Below, piece by piece: positions 26,151 through 35,756 of a stretch of 64,000 nucleotides of DNA (its first letter is position 1; each line of letters begins with the position of its first letter). The notes below the pieces were generated by a model, which was not told the origin of the DNA, did not search any database, and saw only the letters and a program-made list of their open reading frames with translations. Where the stretch lies: NCBI RefSeq assembly GCF_014696435.1, contig NZ_JACJQG010000005.1, positions 1 to 64,000 of the forward strand. The letters are read 5' to 3'. The DNA is from Calothrix anomala FACHB-343 (GTDB taxonomy: Bacteria; Cyanobacteriota; Cyanobacteriia; Cyanobacteriales; Nostocaceae). The position numbers and the translations under genes are program-made.

Positions 26151-27611
26151 ATGACACCACCACCTACAGGACTCCTAACATCAGCTCCCACGGAAACTAA
26201 AGCTAAATCTAGTAGTTGTGGTTGCAGTAGCAAAACTGATACCACAACTAGTTTAGATGAAAAAATGAAAGCGCGGATTGAAAAACATCCTTGCTATAGC
26301 GAAGAAGCACACCACCACTACGCTAGGATGCACGTTGCAGTTGCACCAGCTTGCAATATCCAATGCAACTATTGCAACCGCAAATATGATTGTGCTAACG
26401 AAAGCCGTCCTGGAGTGGTTAGCGAATTGCTCACACCAGAAGAAGCAGCACACAAGGTTTTAGTGATTGCTGGGAAAATTCCCCAAATGACAGTTTTGGG
26501 AATTGCAGGCCCCGGAGATCCCCTAGCGAATCCAGAGAAAACCTTCCGCACCTTTGAGTTAATTGCCGAGAAAGCGCCAGATATCAAACTTTGCCTATCA
26601 ACCAACGGATTGATGCTTCCCGATTATGTAGATCGGATTAAACAACTTAATATCGATCATGTCACCATCACTATTAATATGGTAGACCCAGAAATCGGCG
26701 CGAAAATTTATCCTTGGGTTCACTACAACCGCAAACGCTACAGAGGGATTGAAGGTGTCCGCATTCTGCATGAAAAGCAGATGGAAGGATTGCAAGCTCT
26801 CAAAGAAGCAGATATTCTCTGCAAAGTTAACTCGGTGATGATTCCGGGAATTAACGACGAACATTTGGTAGAGGTTAACGAAGTTATTCGTTCCAAGGGC
26901 GCGTTTCTGCATAATATTATGCCCTTGATTTCTGCCCCAGAACACGGTACTCACTTTGGTTTAACTGGTCAACGCGGCCCCAATCCTAAAGAACTGAAGG
27001 CAGTACAAGATAAATGTTCTGGTAATATGAAAATGATGCGCCATTGTCGTCAATGTCGCGCTGATGCGGTAGGTTTATTAGGTGAAGACCGCAGTCAAGA
27101 ATTTACCAAAGATAAATTCATGGAAATGGCTCCAGAATATAATTTGGAGCAACGCCAAGAAGTACATGCACAGATAGAGAAATCGCAACAAGAAATCAAA
27201 GCTACCAAACAAAAAGCTGTAGAGACGTTGCAAACAACAACTCTCAAGAACAGACCCAAAATCTTAGTTGCAGTCGCTACCAAAGGCGGCGGTTTAGTTA
27301 ACCAGCACTTCGGTCACGCGAAAGAGTTTATGGTTTACGAAGTAGATGGTAGCAGCGCTAAATTTGTTGGTCATCGCAAAATTGACCACTATTGTCAAAG
27401 CGGATATGGTGAGGAAGCGACTTTAGACAACATTATTCAAGCTATCTCCGATTGTAAAGCAGTTCTAGTTTCTAAAATCGGTCACTGTCCTCAAGAAGAA
27501 TTGCAGAAAGCTGGTTTACAGACAGTTGAAGCTTACGACGTAATCGAAAAAGTGGCTTTGGAATTTTACGACCAGTATATCAAGGGGTTAGAGAAAACTG
27601 TTGACTGTTGA
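26151..27611 (+). CDS. nifB: FeMo-cofactor biosynthesis radical SAM protein
   Basis: The 486-residue protein has the radical-SAM cluster motif CNIQCNYC near residues 63-70, further Cys in [11 protein letters not shown], and a C-terminal NifX-like domain (about 373-480, [12 protein letters not shown]). NifB builds NifB-co, the 8Fe-9S-C core of the cofactor. It is the first gene of the plus-strand nif array, preceded by a 1.5-kb regulatory region. Heptamer repeats follow, then fdxN. Confidence 0.97.
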   Translation: MTPPPTGLLTSAPTETKAKSSSCGCSSKTDTTTSLDEKMKARIEKHPCYSEEAHHHYARMHVAVAPACNIQCNYCNRKYDCANESRPGVVSELLTPEEAAHKVLVIAGKIPQMTVLGIAGPGDPLANPEKTFRTFELIAEKAPDIKLCLSTNGLMLPDYVDRIKQLNIDHVTITINMVDPEIGAKIYPWVHYNRKRYRGIEGVRILHEKQMEGLQALKEADILCKVNSVMIPGINDEHLVEVNEVIRSKGAFLHNIMPLISAPEHGTHFGLTGQRGPNPKELKAVQDKCSGNMKMMRHCRQCRADAVGLLGEDRSQEFTKDKFMEMAPEYNLEQRQEVHAQIEKSQQEIKATKQKAVETLQTTTLKNRPKILVAVATKGGGLVNQHFGHAKEFMVYEVDGSSAKFVGHRKIDHYCQSGYGEEATLDNIIQAISDCKAVLVSKIGHCPQEELQKAGLQTVEAYDVIEKVALEFYDQYIKGLEKTVDC

Positions 27612-27638
27612 CTGTTGACCGTTGACTGTTGACTGCTT
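27598..27638. repeat. TTGACTG heptamers at the nifB-fdxN junction
   Basis: About five heptamers overlap the last nifB codons and the short spacer before fdxN. Confidence 0.9.
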
Positions 27639-27653
27639 AAAAAGAGAATCATC

Positions 27654-28013
27654 ATGGTTTACAAGATTACTAACCAATGTATTTCCTGTGGTCGCTGTGA
27701 ATCTTCATGTCCCACTGGTGCTATTAAAATTATCGCAGGCGATCGCTACTGGATTGACTCTAGCCTTTGTACAAACTGTGTTGGTGCATATAGTGTAGCC
27801 CAATGTGCCGCCGAATGTCCGATACAAGATGGTTGCGTAAAAGCACTGACTGATTACTGGGAATCCTGGTTTGCTACTCACGACCGTTTAGTGGCGAAGT
27901 TAAAAGGAACTTACCAAGCAGATTACTGGGAACGCTGGTTTAATCTGTACTCTCAAAAACTTTCCGAGCAATTTTCTAAGCGTAAACAAGATGTGGTGAG
28001 TCTGGAAGCATGA
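27654..28013 (+). CDS. fdxN: nif-linked 2[4Fe-4S] ferredoxin FdxN
   Basis: The first cluster motif is CISCGRCESSCP (about residues 9-20). The second is the longer CTNCVGAYSVAQCAAECP type (about 38-55). A roughly 60-residue C-terminal extension with DYWE repeats follows; total 119 aa. FdxN supplies electrons for cofactor assembly, probably to NifB. Its stop overlaps the nifS start by four bases. Confidence 0.94.
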   Translation: MVYKITNQCISCGRCESSCPTGAIKIIAGDRYWIDSSLCTNCVGAYSVAQCAAECPIQDGCVKALTDYWESWFATHDRLVAKLKGTYQADYWERWFNLYSQKLSEQFSKRKQDVVSLEA

Positions 28014-29206
28014 ATGTAATTTATTTAGATAATAATGCTACAACCAAGGTAGATGAACAAGTTATACAGGCAATGCTGCCCTACCTCACCGAGTTTTACG
28101 GTAATCCTTCTTCGATGCACAGCTTTGGCGGACAAGTAGGAAAAGCAGTTAGAGAAGCGAGAGCGCAAGTTGCAGCTTTGTTGGGTGCAGAAGATTCGGA
28201 AATTATCTTCACCAGTTGCGGTACTGAAGGTAATAATGCAGCTATCAAAGCAGCTTTAGCCGCCCAACCTGAAAAGCGCCACATCATTACCACACAAGTA
28301 GAACACGCAGCGATTCTCAATGTCTGCAAACAACTGGAAAAACAAGGTTATACAGTTACCTACCTCTCTGTAGACCGCAAGGGTCAAATTGATTTGATGG
28401 AACTAGAAGCCGCCTTAACTGGGAATACTGCTTTAGTTTCTACCATGTACGCCAACAATGAAACCGGTGTAGTCTTCCCCATTGAGCAGATTGGGTTGCG
28501 GGCGAAGGATGCAGGTGCTATCTTCCATGTAGATGCAGTGCAAGCTGTAGGTAAAATTCCCCTCAACCTCAAAACCAGCAGCATTGATATGCTCACCCTC
28601 TCCGGTCACAAACTCCATGCTCCCAAAGGTATGGGTGCGTTGTACGTCAGACGCGGTGTGAGGTTCCGTCCCCTGTTAATCGGCGGACATCAAGAACGGG
28701 GACGCAGAGCAGGTACAGAGAATGTTCCCGGTATTATTGGTTTAGGCAAAGCTGCGGAATTGGCACAGGTACATTTAAAAGATGTACAACGGGAAAAAGC
28801 ATTACGCGATCGCCTAGAAAAAGGCTTACTATCTGCAATTCATGATACTGAAGTTAACGGTGATATTACGCAAAGATTGCCCAACACCACCAGCATCGGT
28901 TTCAAATATATCGAAGGCGAAGCGATTTTATTATCCCTCAACCAATACGGTATCTGTGCGTCTTCTGGCTCCGCTTGTACTTCTGGTTCTTTGGAACCCT
29001 CCCATGTTTTGCGGGCTATGGGCTTACCCTACACCACTTTACACGGTTCGATTCGCTTCAGTCTTTCACGTTACACCACTGAAGCCGAGATAGACCGAGT
29101 TTTAGAAGTAATGCCGCCAATTGTTGAACGTTTACGCGCTATTTCTCCCTTTAATAACGACCAAGCTGATTGGCTGCAAGGAAGGGAAGAGGCTTTGGCT
29201 CACTAA
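28010..29206 (+). CDS. nifS: Cysteine desulfurase NifS
   Basis: The 398-residue PLP enzyme takes sulphur from cysteine for nitrogenase Fe-S clusters. Seen are DNNATT at the N-terminus, the Schiff-base Lys in SGHKLHAPKG (about residue 203) and the catalytic Cys in SSGSACTSGSLEPSH (about 326). Length is normal. It overlaps fdxN by four bases. Purine-rich GCAGAGG repeats separate it from nifU. Confidence 0.97.
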   Translation: MNVIYLDNNATTKVDEQVIQAMLPYLTEFYGNPSSMHSFGGQVGKAVREARAQVAALLGAEDSEIIFTSCGTEGNNAAIKAALAAQPEKRHIITTQVEHAAILNVCKQLEKQGYTVTYLSVDRKGQIDLMELEAALTGNTALVSTMYANNETGVVFPIEQIGLRAKDAGAIFHVDAVQAVGKIPLNLKTSSIDMLTLSGHKLHAPKGMGALYVRRGVRFRPLLIGGHQERGRRAGTENVPGIIGLGKAAELAQVHLKDVQREKALRDRLEKGLLSAIHDTEVNGDITQRLPNTTSIGFKYIEGEAILLSLNQYGICASSGSACTSGSLEPSHVLRAMGLPYTTLHGSIRFSLSRYTTEAEIDRVLEVMPPIVERLRAISPFNNDQADWLQGREEALAH

Positions 29207-29307
29207 GAGAGCAGAGGGAGCAGAGGAAGCAGAGGGGCAGAGGGGGAAGTTTTACTTTATACCTAATGTCGAATATTCAATAATTCATACACAATCTAAA
29301 AGCGGTC

Positions 29308-30243
29308 ATGTGGGATTATACAGATAAGGTACTAGAACTTTTTTACAACCCCAAAAACCAAGGTGCAATTGAAAATAGCGATGAGTCAGGTGTAGCGGTG
29401 GTTTTTGGAGAAGTGGGCAGTATTGCTTGCGGAGATGCTTTAAGACTGCACCTAAAAATAGAAGTAGACAGCGATAAGATTCTTGATGCTCGGTTTCAAA
29501 CTTTTGGCTGTACCAGTGCGATCGCATCTTCTTCGGCTTTGACTGAGTTAATCAAAGGTCTGACCTTAGATGCAGCGCTAAAAGTCACCAATAAAGAGAT
29601 TGCTGAATACTTAGGCGGATTACCAGAAGCTAAGATGCACTGTTCAGTGATGGGACAAGAAGCTTTAGAAGCAGCGATTTTCAAATACCGAGGTATTCCT
29701 GTAGTTGCCCATGACGATGATGAAGGTGCTTTAGTTTGTAGTTGCTTTGGCATCAGCGAAGCCAAGGTTCGCCGGGTGATTCAAGAAAACAACCTCACCA
29801 CTGCGGAACAGGTAACAAGCTATATCAAGGCTGGTGGCGGCTGCGGTTCTTGCCTTGCTAATATCGATGACCTAATCGCTGCGGTGAAACAGGAATCAGC
29901 TGTTGGTACTAGCTATAAATTAAGTAACCAAATTGTGGCAAATATTGCCACTAATCAAGAGCAATCCCCAAGACCACTAACCACAGTCCAAAAAATTGCC
30001 TTGATTCAAAAAGTTCTCGATGAAGAAGTTAGACCACTGCTAATTGCTGATGGCGGAGATATTGAACTTTACGATGTAGATGGCGATCGCGTTCAGGTAG
30101 TATTGCAAGGTGCTTGTGGTTCCTGTCCTAGCAGTACCGCCACCCTGAAAGTTGCCGTTGAAGCCAAATTACAAGAGCGTGTTAGCCCAAGCTTACGAGT
30201 AGAAGCTGTTGACCCATTATTCAGCCTTGCTAAGGGTCGATAA
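29308..30243 (+). CDS. nifU: Fe-S cluster scaffold NifU
   Basis: The 311-residue protein has all three NifU parts. These are an IscU-like scaffold (about 1-125, Cys in GSIACGDAL, FGCTSA and KMHCSVMG), a central [2Fe-2S] domain (about 135-190, VCSCFGIS and GGGCGSCL) and a C-terminal NfU domain (about 225-310, GACGSCPSS). It assembles clusters with NifS for NifH and NifB. Confidence 0.97.
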   Translation: MWDYTDKVLELFYNPKNQGAIENSDESGVAVVFGEVGSIACGDALRLHLKIEVDSDKILDARFQTFGCTSAIASSSALTELIKGLTLDAALKVTNKEIAEYLGGLPEAKMHCSVMGQEALEAAIFKYRGIPVVAHDDDEGALVCSCFGISEAKVRRVIQENNLTTAEQVTSYIKAGGGCGSCLANIDDLIAAVKQESAVGTSYKLSNQIVANIATNQEQSPRPLTTVQKIALIQKVLDEEVRPLLIADGGDIELYDVDGDRVQVVLQGACGSCPSSTATLKVAVEAKLQERVSPSLRVEAVDPLFSLAKGR

Positions 30244-31510
<1,267 letters not shown>

Positions 31511-31544
31511 TTGCAGCAATCTCAGTTGTCAAAAATCAAAATTT

Positions 31545-31644
31545 GTAGGTTGGGTTGAGGAACGTAGACGCGAAGCGGCTTCCCGAAGGGTAACCCAACA
31601 AATCCCGAAGAATGTTGGGTTTCACTGCGTTCTACCCAACCTAC
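31545..31644. mobile_element. MITE-like element between nifH and nifD
   Basis: The 100-base element has 11-base inverted ends (GTAGGTTGGGT / ACCCAACCTAC) and holds the dispersed module also found at 4528-4555. On RNA it would fold into a stem between the nifH and nifD messages and might protect nifH mRNA; that is a guess. Confidence 0.75.
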
Positions 31645-31699
31645 TCAGTCTCTTCCATTGCAACTCCCTCATCCCCACTAAAGAGGCAGATATAGAATT

Positions 31700-33187
31700 A
31701 TGTCACCTACCGAATCCCCAACTTTAACAGAAGCAACATCAGTTGCTGATAAAAAAGAACTTATAAAAGAGGCTCTAGAAGCCTACCCCGAAAAATCGCG
31801 CAAAAAGCGCGAAAAACACTTAAACGTTTACGAAGAAGGTAAATCTGATTGCGGCGTTAAGTCCAATATCAAATCCATTCCTGGTACAATGACCACCCGT
31901 GGTTGCGCCTATGCAGGCTCAAAAGGTGTGGTTTGGGGCCCCATCAAAGACATGGTTCACATCAGCCACGGCCCCGTTGGTTGCGGTTACTACTCTTGGT
32001 CAGGTCGGCGTAACTACTACATCGGTACTACTGGTATCGATTCCTTCGGCACCATGCAGTTCACTTCCGACTTCCAAGAACGGGACATTGTATTTGGTGG
32101 AGACAAAAAGCTTGCTAAATTAATCGATGAGATTGAAGAACTGTTCCCCCTCAATCGCGGTATCTCCATACAATCCGAATGTCCTATTGGTCTAATTGGC
32201 GACGATATCGAAGCTGTAGCCAAGAAGAAATCTAAGGAAACTGGTAAAACTGTTGTTCCTGTACGTTGCGAAGGCTTCCGGGGCGTATCCCAATCCCTCG
32301 GACACCACATTGCCAACGACACCATCCGGGACTGGGTATTCCCCAAAGCTGACAAAGCCAAGAAAGAAGGCACCCTCGGATTTGAACCCGGCCCCTACGA
32401 TGTAGCAATTATCGGGGACTATAACATTGGTGGTGATGCTTGGTCTAGCCGCATTCTGTTAGAAGAAATCGGCTTGCGGGTTGTCGCTCAATGGTCTGGC
32501 GACGGTACACTACACGAGATGATGCTCACCCCTAGCGTGAAACTGAACCTAGTTCACTGCTACCGCTCCATGAACTACATCTCGCGCCACATGGAAGAAG
32601 CTTATGGTATTCCCTGGTTAGAATATAACTTCTTCGGCCCCACCAAGATTGCGGCCTCTCTGCGAGAAATTGCTGCCAAGTTTGACGAGACTATTCAAGC
32701 GAAAGCAGAAGAAGTCATCGCTAAGTACGAAGCGCAAACCAAAGCTGTACTCGAAAAATATCGCTCTCGCTTAGAAGGAAAAACAGTTGCTCTCATGGTG
32801 GGCGGTTTACGTCCCCGTCACGTTGTTCCCGCCTTTGAAGACCTGGGTATGAAGTTGATTGGCACAGGTTATGAATTCGGTCACAACGACGACTACAAAC
32901 GTACTTCTAACTATGTCGAGAACGGGACATTGATTTACGATGACGTATCTGCCTATGAATTTGAGCATTTCGTCAAAGCACTTAAGCCAGATTTAATCGC
33001 TTCCGGGATTAAAGAGAAGTACGTCTTCCAGAAAATGGCGCTTCCCTTCCGGCAAATGCACTCATGGGATTATTCTGGGCCGTACCACGGCTACGACGGA
33101 TTCGCCATCTTCGCCCGTGACATGGATCTCGCTCTCAACAGCCCGACTTGGAGCTTAATCGGCGCACCTTGGAAAAAAAGTGAGTGA
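31700..33187 (+). CDS. nifD: Nitrogenase MoFe protein alpha chain
   Basis: The 495-residue protein is uninterrupted. P-cluster Cys lie in [19 protein letters not shown] and [11 protein letters not shown]. FeMo-co ligands are the Cys in [12 protein letters not shown] (about 286) and the His in [16 protein letters not shown] (about 454). No excision element (xisA type) is present, unlike the heterocyst nif1 nifD of several Anabaena and Nostoc strains. Confidence 0.98.
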   Translation: MSPTESPTLTEATSVADKKELIKEALEAYPEKSRKKREKHLNVYEEGKSDCGVKSNIKSIPGTMTTRGCAYAGSKGVVWGPIKDMVHISHGPVGCGYYSWSGRRNYYIGTTGIDSFGTMQFTSDFQERDIVFGGDKKLAKLIDEIEELFPLNRGISIQSECPIGLIGDDIEAVAKKKSKETGKTVVPVRCEGFRGVSQSLGHHIANDTIRDWVFPKADKAKKEGTLGFEPGPYDVAIIGDYNIGGDAWSSRILLEEIGLRVVAQWSGDGTLHEMMLTPSVKLNLVHCYRSMNYISRHMEEAYGIPWLEYNFFGPTKIAASLREIAAKFDETIQAKAEEVIAKYEAQTKAVLEKYRSRLEGKTVALMVGGLRPRHVVPAFEDLGMKLIGTGYEFGHNDDYKRTSNYVENGTLIYDDVSAYEFEHFVKALKPDLIASGIKEKYVFQKMALPFRQMHSWDYSGPYHGYDGFAIFARDMDLALNSPTWSLIGAPWKKSE

Positions 33188-33231
33188 AAAAGCTATGAGT
33201 TTTGAATTTTCTAGCATTCAAAACTCATCGG

Positions 33232-33629
33232 ATTCCTCGCCCCGTGGAAACCCCTGCATTCATGCATGAAGGTAAGGGGCAGGCGATTTTAAGACGCTCG
33301 CAAGCTCGCTAACGCTACGCTATCGCAGTCCCCCAATAGGGGATAGATAAGCATAGGAGTAGTACTTATCTATTTCCCTGTATGCCGGGAATTGCCTTGC
33401 TACTCCAGTAAAGTGAGCTTCGACAATGTTAGAGGTCGGTAACTATCCAAACGACACTGGTTTAACCCCTTTAAGCCTGTTTAATCGTTCGGTTCTAGAG
33501 CAAGGAACTAGCTACGCATTCCTTGGTAGGTCTTTAACTCTTACCTCTAACGTAGTTCAGTTAAGAACTTAGTCTGGTCAGGTCAAGGCTTTTTTAAGCC
33601 CACAGCTAAAGCCGGGGGGTTCCTGACAA
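33232..33629 (+). mobile_element. IS605-like non-autonomous element between nifD and nifK
   Basis: This roughly 400-base element starts with a hairpin (CCCCT at 33251 to AGGGG at 33279) and ends with CCGGGGGGTTCCTGACAA, echoing the right ends at 10576 and 16226. The inside holds paired arms such as CTAGAGCAAGGAAC / GTTCCTTG-like segments and GTTAGAGG / CCTCTAAC, a pattern typical of structured guide-RNA regions of TnpB elements. No ORF is present. The remaining nifD-nifK spacer without it would be about 110 bases. Confidence 0.6.
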
Positions 33630-33698
33630 CTAGACATCAAAATTGTTGTTTTCTCAGACCTTGAACTGATTACTTTCAAAGCTTGAAGAACTAATATT

Positions 33699-35237
33699 AT
33701 GGCACAAAACGACATCAACAAAATCAAAGATCACGCCGAACTTTTTCAGCAACCGGAATACCAAGAGCTATTTCAAGCCAAGAAAGAGTTTGAATGTGGG
33801 CATGAATCTGAAGAAGTTACCCAGATGGCTGATTGGACAAAAACCTGGGAATACCGCGAAAAGAACTTTGCCCGCCAAGCGTTGACTGTTAACCCAGCGA
33901 AAGCTTGCCAACCTCTAGGCGCAATTTTAGCTGCTGTTGGTTTTGAAGGTACGCTACCTTTTGTACATGGTTCTCAAGGTTGCGTTGCTTACTTCCGCAG
34001 CCACTTCACCCGCCACTTTAAAGAACCGTTTTCTGCCGTATCTTCCTCGATGACAGAAGATGCAGCCGTATTCGGTGGTTTGAAGAACTTAATTGAAGGT
34101 TTGGCAGTTTCTTACAACCTGTATAAGCCCAAAATGATCGCTGTCTGTACTACCTGTATGGCAGAGGTAATAGGGGATGACTTGCAAGCTTTTATTAGAA
34201 CTTCTAAAGAAGAAGGTGCGGTTCCCGAAGAATTCCCCGTTCCCTATGCTCATACCCCCAGCTTTGTCGGTTCCCACATATTGGGATATGACAATATGAT
34301 GAAGGGAATTTTGTCGAATTTGACAGCAGGTAAGAAGAAAGAAACCACTAACGGCAAAATTAACTTTATTCCTGGGTTTGAAACCTACATTGGTAACCTG
34401 CGGGAAATTAAGCGGATTGCTAATGTGATGGGAATTGAGTACACCTTGTTAGCAGATAACTCCGAATACCTGGATTCTCCGAATAACGGTACATATAATA
34501 TGTATCCAGGTGGAACTAAGCTAGAAGATGCGGCTGATTCGATTAATGCTGAAGCGACGATCGCACTCCAAGCTTACGCTACTACCAAAACTCGCGAATA
34601 CATCGAACACGAATGGCATCAAAAGACTTACGTTAACCGTCCTGTGGGCATTCGCGGTACTGATGAATTTTTGATGAAACTGTCGGCGTTAACTGGTAAG
34701 CCAATTCCCCAAGAATTAGAAGACGAACGGGGACGCGCAGTGGATGCGTTAACCGATTCGCAAGCATGGTTACATGGTAAACGGGTGGCAATGTATGGCG
34801 ATCCCGATTTGGTAATTGGTTTGACACAATTCTTATTAGAAGTTGGTGCGGAACCAGTTCACATCCTTGTCAGCAATAGCAACGAACATTTTGAGGCAGA
34901 ACTAAGAGCATTACTCGACTCTAGCCCATTTGGTCAAGGTGCAACAATTCACGGCGGACGCGACTTATGGCACATGCGATCGCTCCTCTTTACTGAACCT
35001 GTAGACTTGCTCATCGGCAATTCCTACGGTAAGTATCTCTGGCGCGACACCAAAACCCCATTTGTGCGGATTGGCTACCCCATCTTTGATCGCCACCACC
35101 TGCACCGCTACGCTACCTACGGCTACCAAGGTACAATCAACCTCCTCAACTGGATTGTTAACACACTTCTAGACGAGTTGGATCGCAACACCATTATTCC
35201 ATCTAAGACCGATATTTCTTACGACTTGATTCGATGA
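33699..35237 (+). CDS. nifK: Nitrogenase MoFe protein beta chain
   Basis: The 512-residue protein has P-cluster Cys in NPAKACQPLGA (about 70), GSQGCVAYFRSHF (about 95) and TTCMAEVIGDD (about 153), plus the Ser-rich AVSSSMTED segment. Length is normal. It is separated from nifD by an unusually long 511-base spacer holding a mobile remnant. Promoter activity there has not been shown. Confidence 0.97.
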   Translation: MAQNDINKIKDHAELFQQPEYQELFQAKKEFECGHESEEVTQMADWTKTWEYREKNFARQALTVNPAKACQPLGAILAAVGFEGTLPFVHGSQGCVAYFRSHFTRHFKEPFSAVSSSMTEDAAVFGGLKNLIEGLAVSYNLYKPKMIAVCTTCMAEVIGDDLQAFIRTSKEEGAVPEEFPVPYAHTPSFVGSHILGYDNMMKGILSNLTAGKKKETTNGKINFIPGFETYIGNLREIKRIANVMGIEYTLLADNSEYLDSPNNGTYNMYPGGTKLEDAADSINAEATIALQAYATTKTREYIEHEWHQKTYVNRPVGIRGTDEFLMKLSALTGKPIPQELEDERGRAVDALTDSQAWLHGKRVAMYGDPDLVIGLTQFLLEVGAEPVHILVSNSNEHFEAELRALLDSSPFGQGATIHGGRDLWHMRSLLFTEPVDLLIGNSYGKYLWRDTKTPFVRIGYPIFDRHHLHRYATYGYQGTINLLNWIVNTLLDELDRNTIIPSKTDISYDLIR

Positions 35238-35333
35238 TAACTGGGCATGGGGCATGGGGCATTGGGCATTGATACTAATTATTCTGTTTGTCCCCCTTCC
35301 CTTGTCCTCCTTGTCTCCTTTATACCAGCCGCT

Positions 35334-35624
35334 ATGAGTACAATCATCCACAGCCGCGATCGCTTTTTTGATGTTCTCTCTCCCTTACGCCGATGGGTGG
35401 ATCGATTTCAAATATGCGATCGCCGTATCGCCCATCTCATTTGTCAAGTTATTCCCTGTTGTTGTCCTTTTGAACGCGACGTTAAATTCCTCGGACACAC
35501 TTTCCACATTCCCCCACTCTGCAAATTAAATCCGCTCTACAACGAGTTTGTGGGTTTACGCTTTCGCAGTCTGTCTTATCTCTCAGATGAGTGTGGTGAA
35601 GATATCACGAAATATATTTGCTAA
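35334..35624 (+). CDS. Mo-dependent nitrogenase C-terminal-domain protein
   Basis: The 96-residue protein carries the small nif-linked domain seen in cyanobacteria (LSPLRRWVDRFQICDRRIAHLICQVIPCCCPFERD, quoted in part: RRIAHLICQVIPCCCPFERD). Start ATG 35334 is used; the frame upstream is repeat DNA. The domain holds a CCC cluster and a basic N-terminus. Its job is unknown. The position between nifK and nifE is usual for it. Confidence 0.8.
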   Translation: MSTIIHSRDRFFDVLSPLRRWVDRFQICDRRIAHLICQVIPCCCPFERDVKFLGHTFHIPPLCKLNPLYNEFVGLRFRSLSYLSDECGEDITKYIC

Positions 35625-35756
35625 TTCTCCGCGTACCTTTGCGTTTACCTTTGTGTTCCTCTGCGTTAAGAAATATTCTTGAAAACGAACCGCGAAGACG
35701 CGAAGTACACGAAGGAAGAAAAACAAGAAATTTGATTGCCAATCACCCATCAAGTC

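Noticed and set aside
29121-29327. 68-codon ORF at the nifS end
   Set aside because: It is out of frame within nifS and then runs through purine repeats.
31700-33187. nifD programmed excision element
   Set aside because: nifD is one open frame with all ligand residues; no recombinase gene or interrupting DNA is present.
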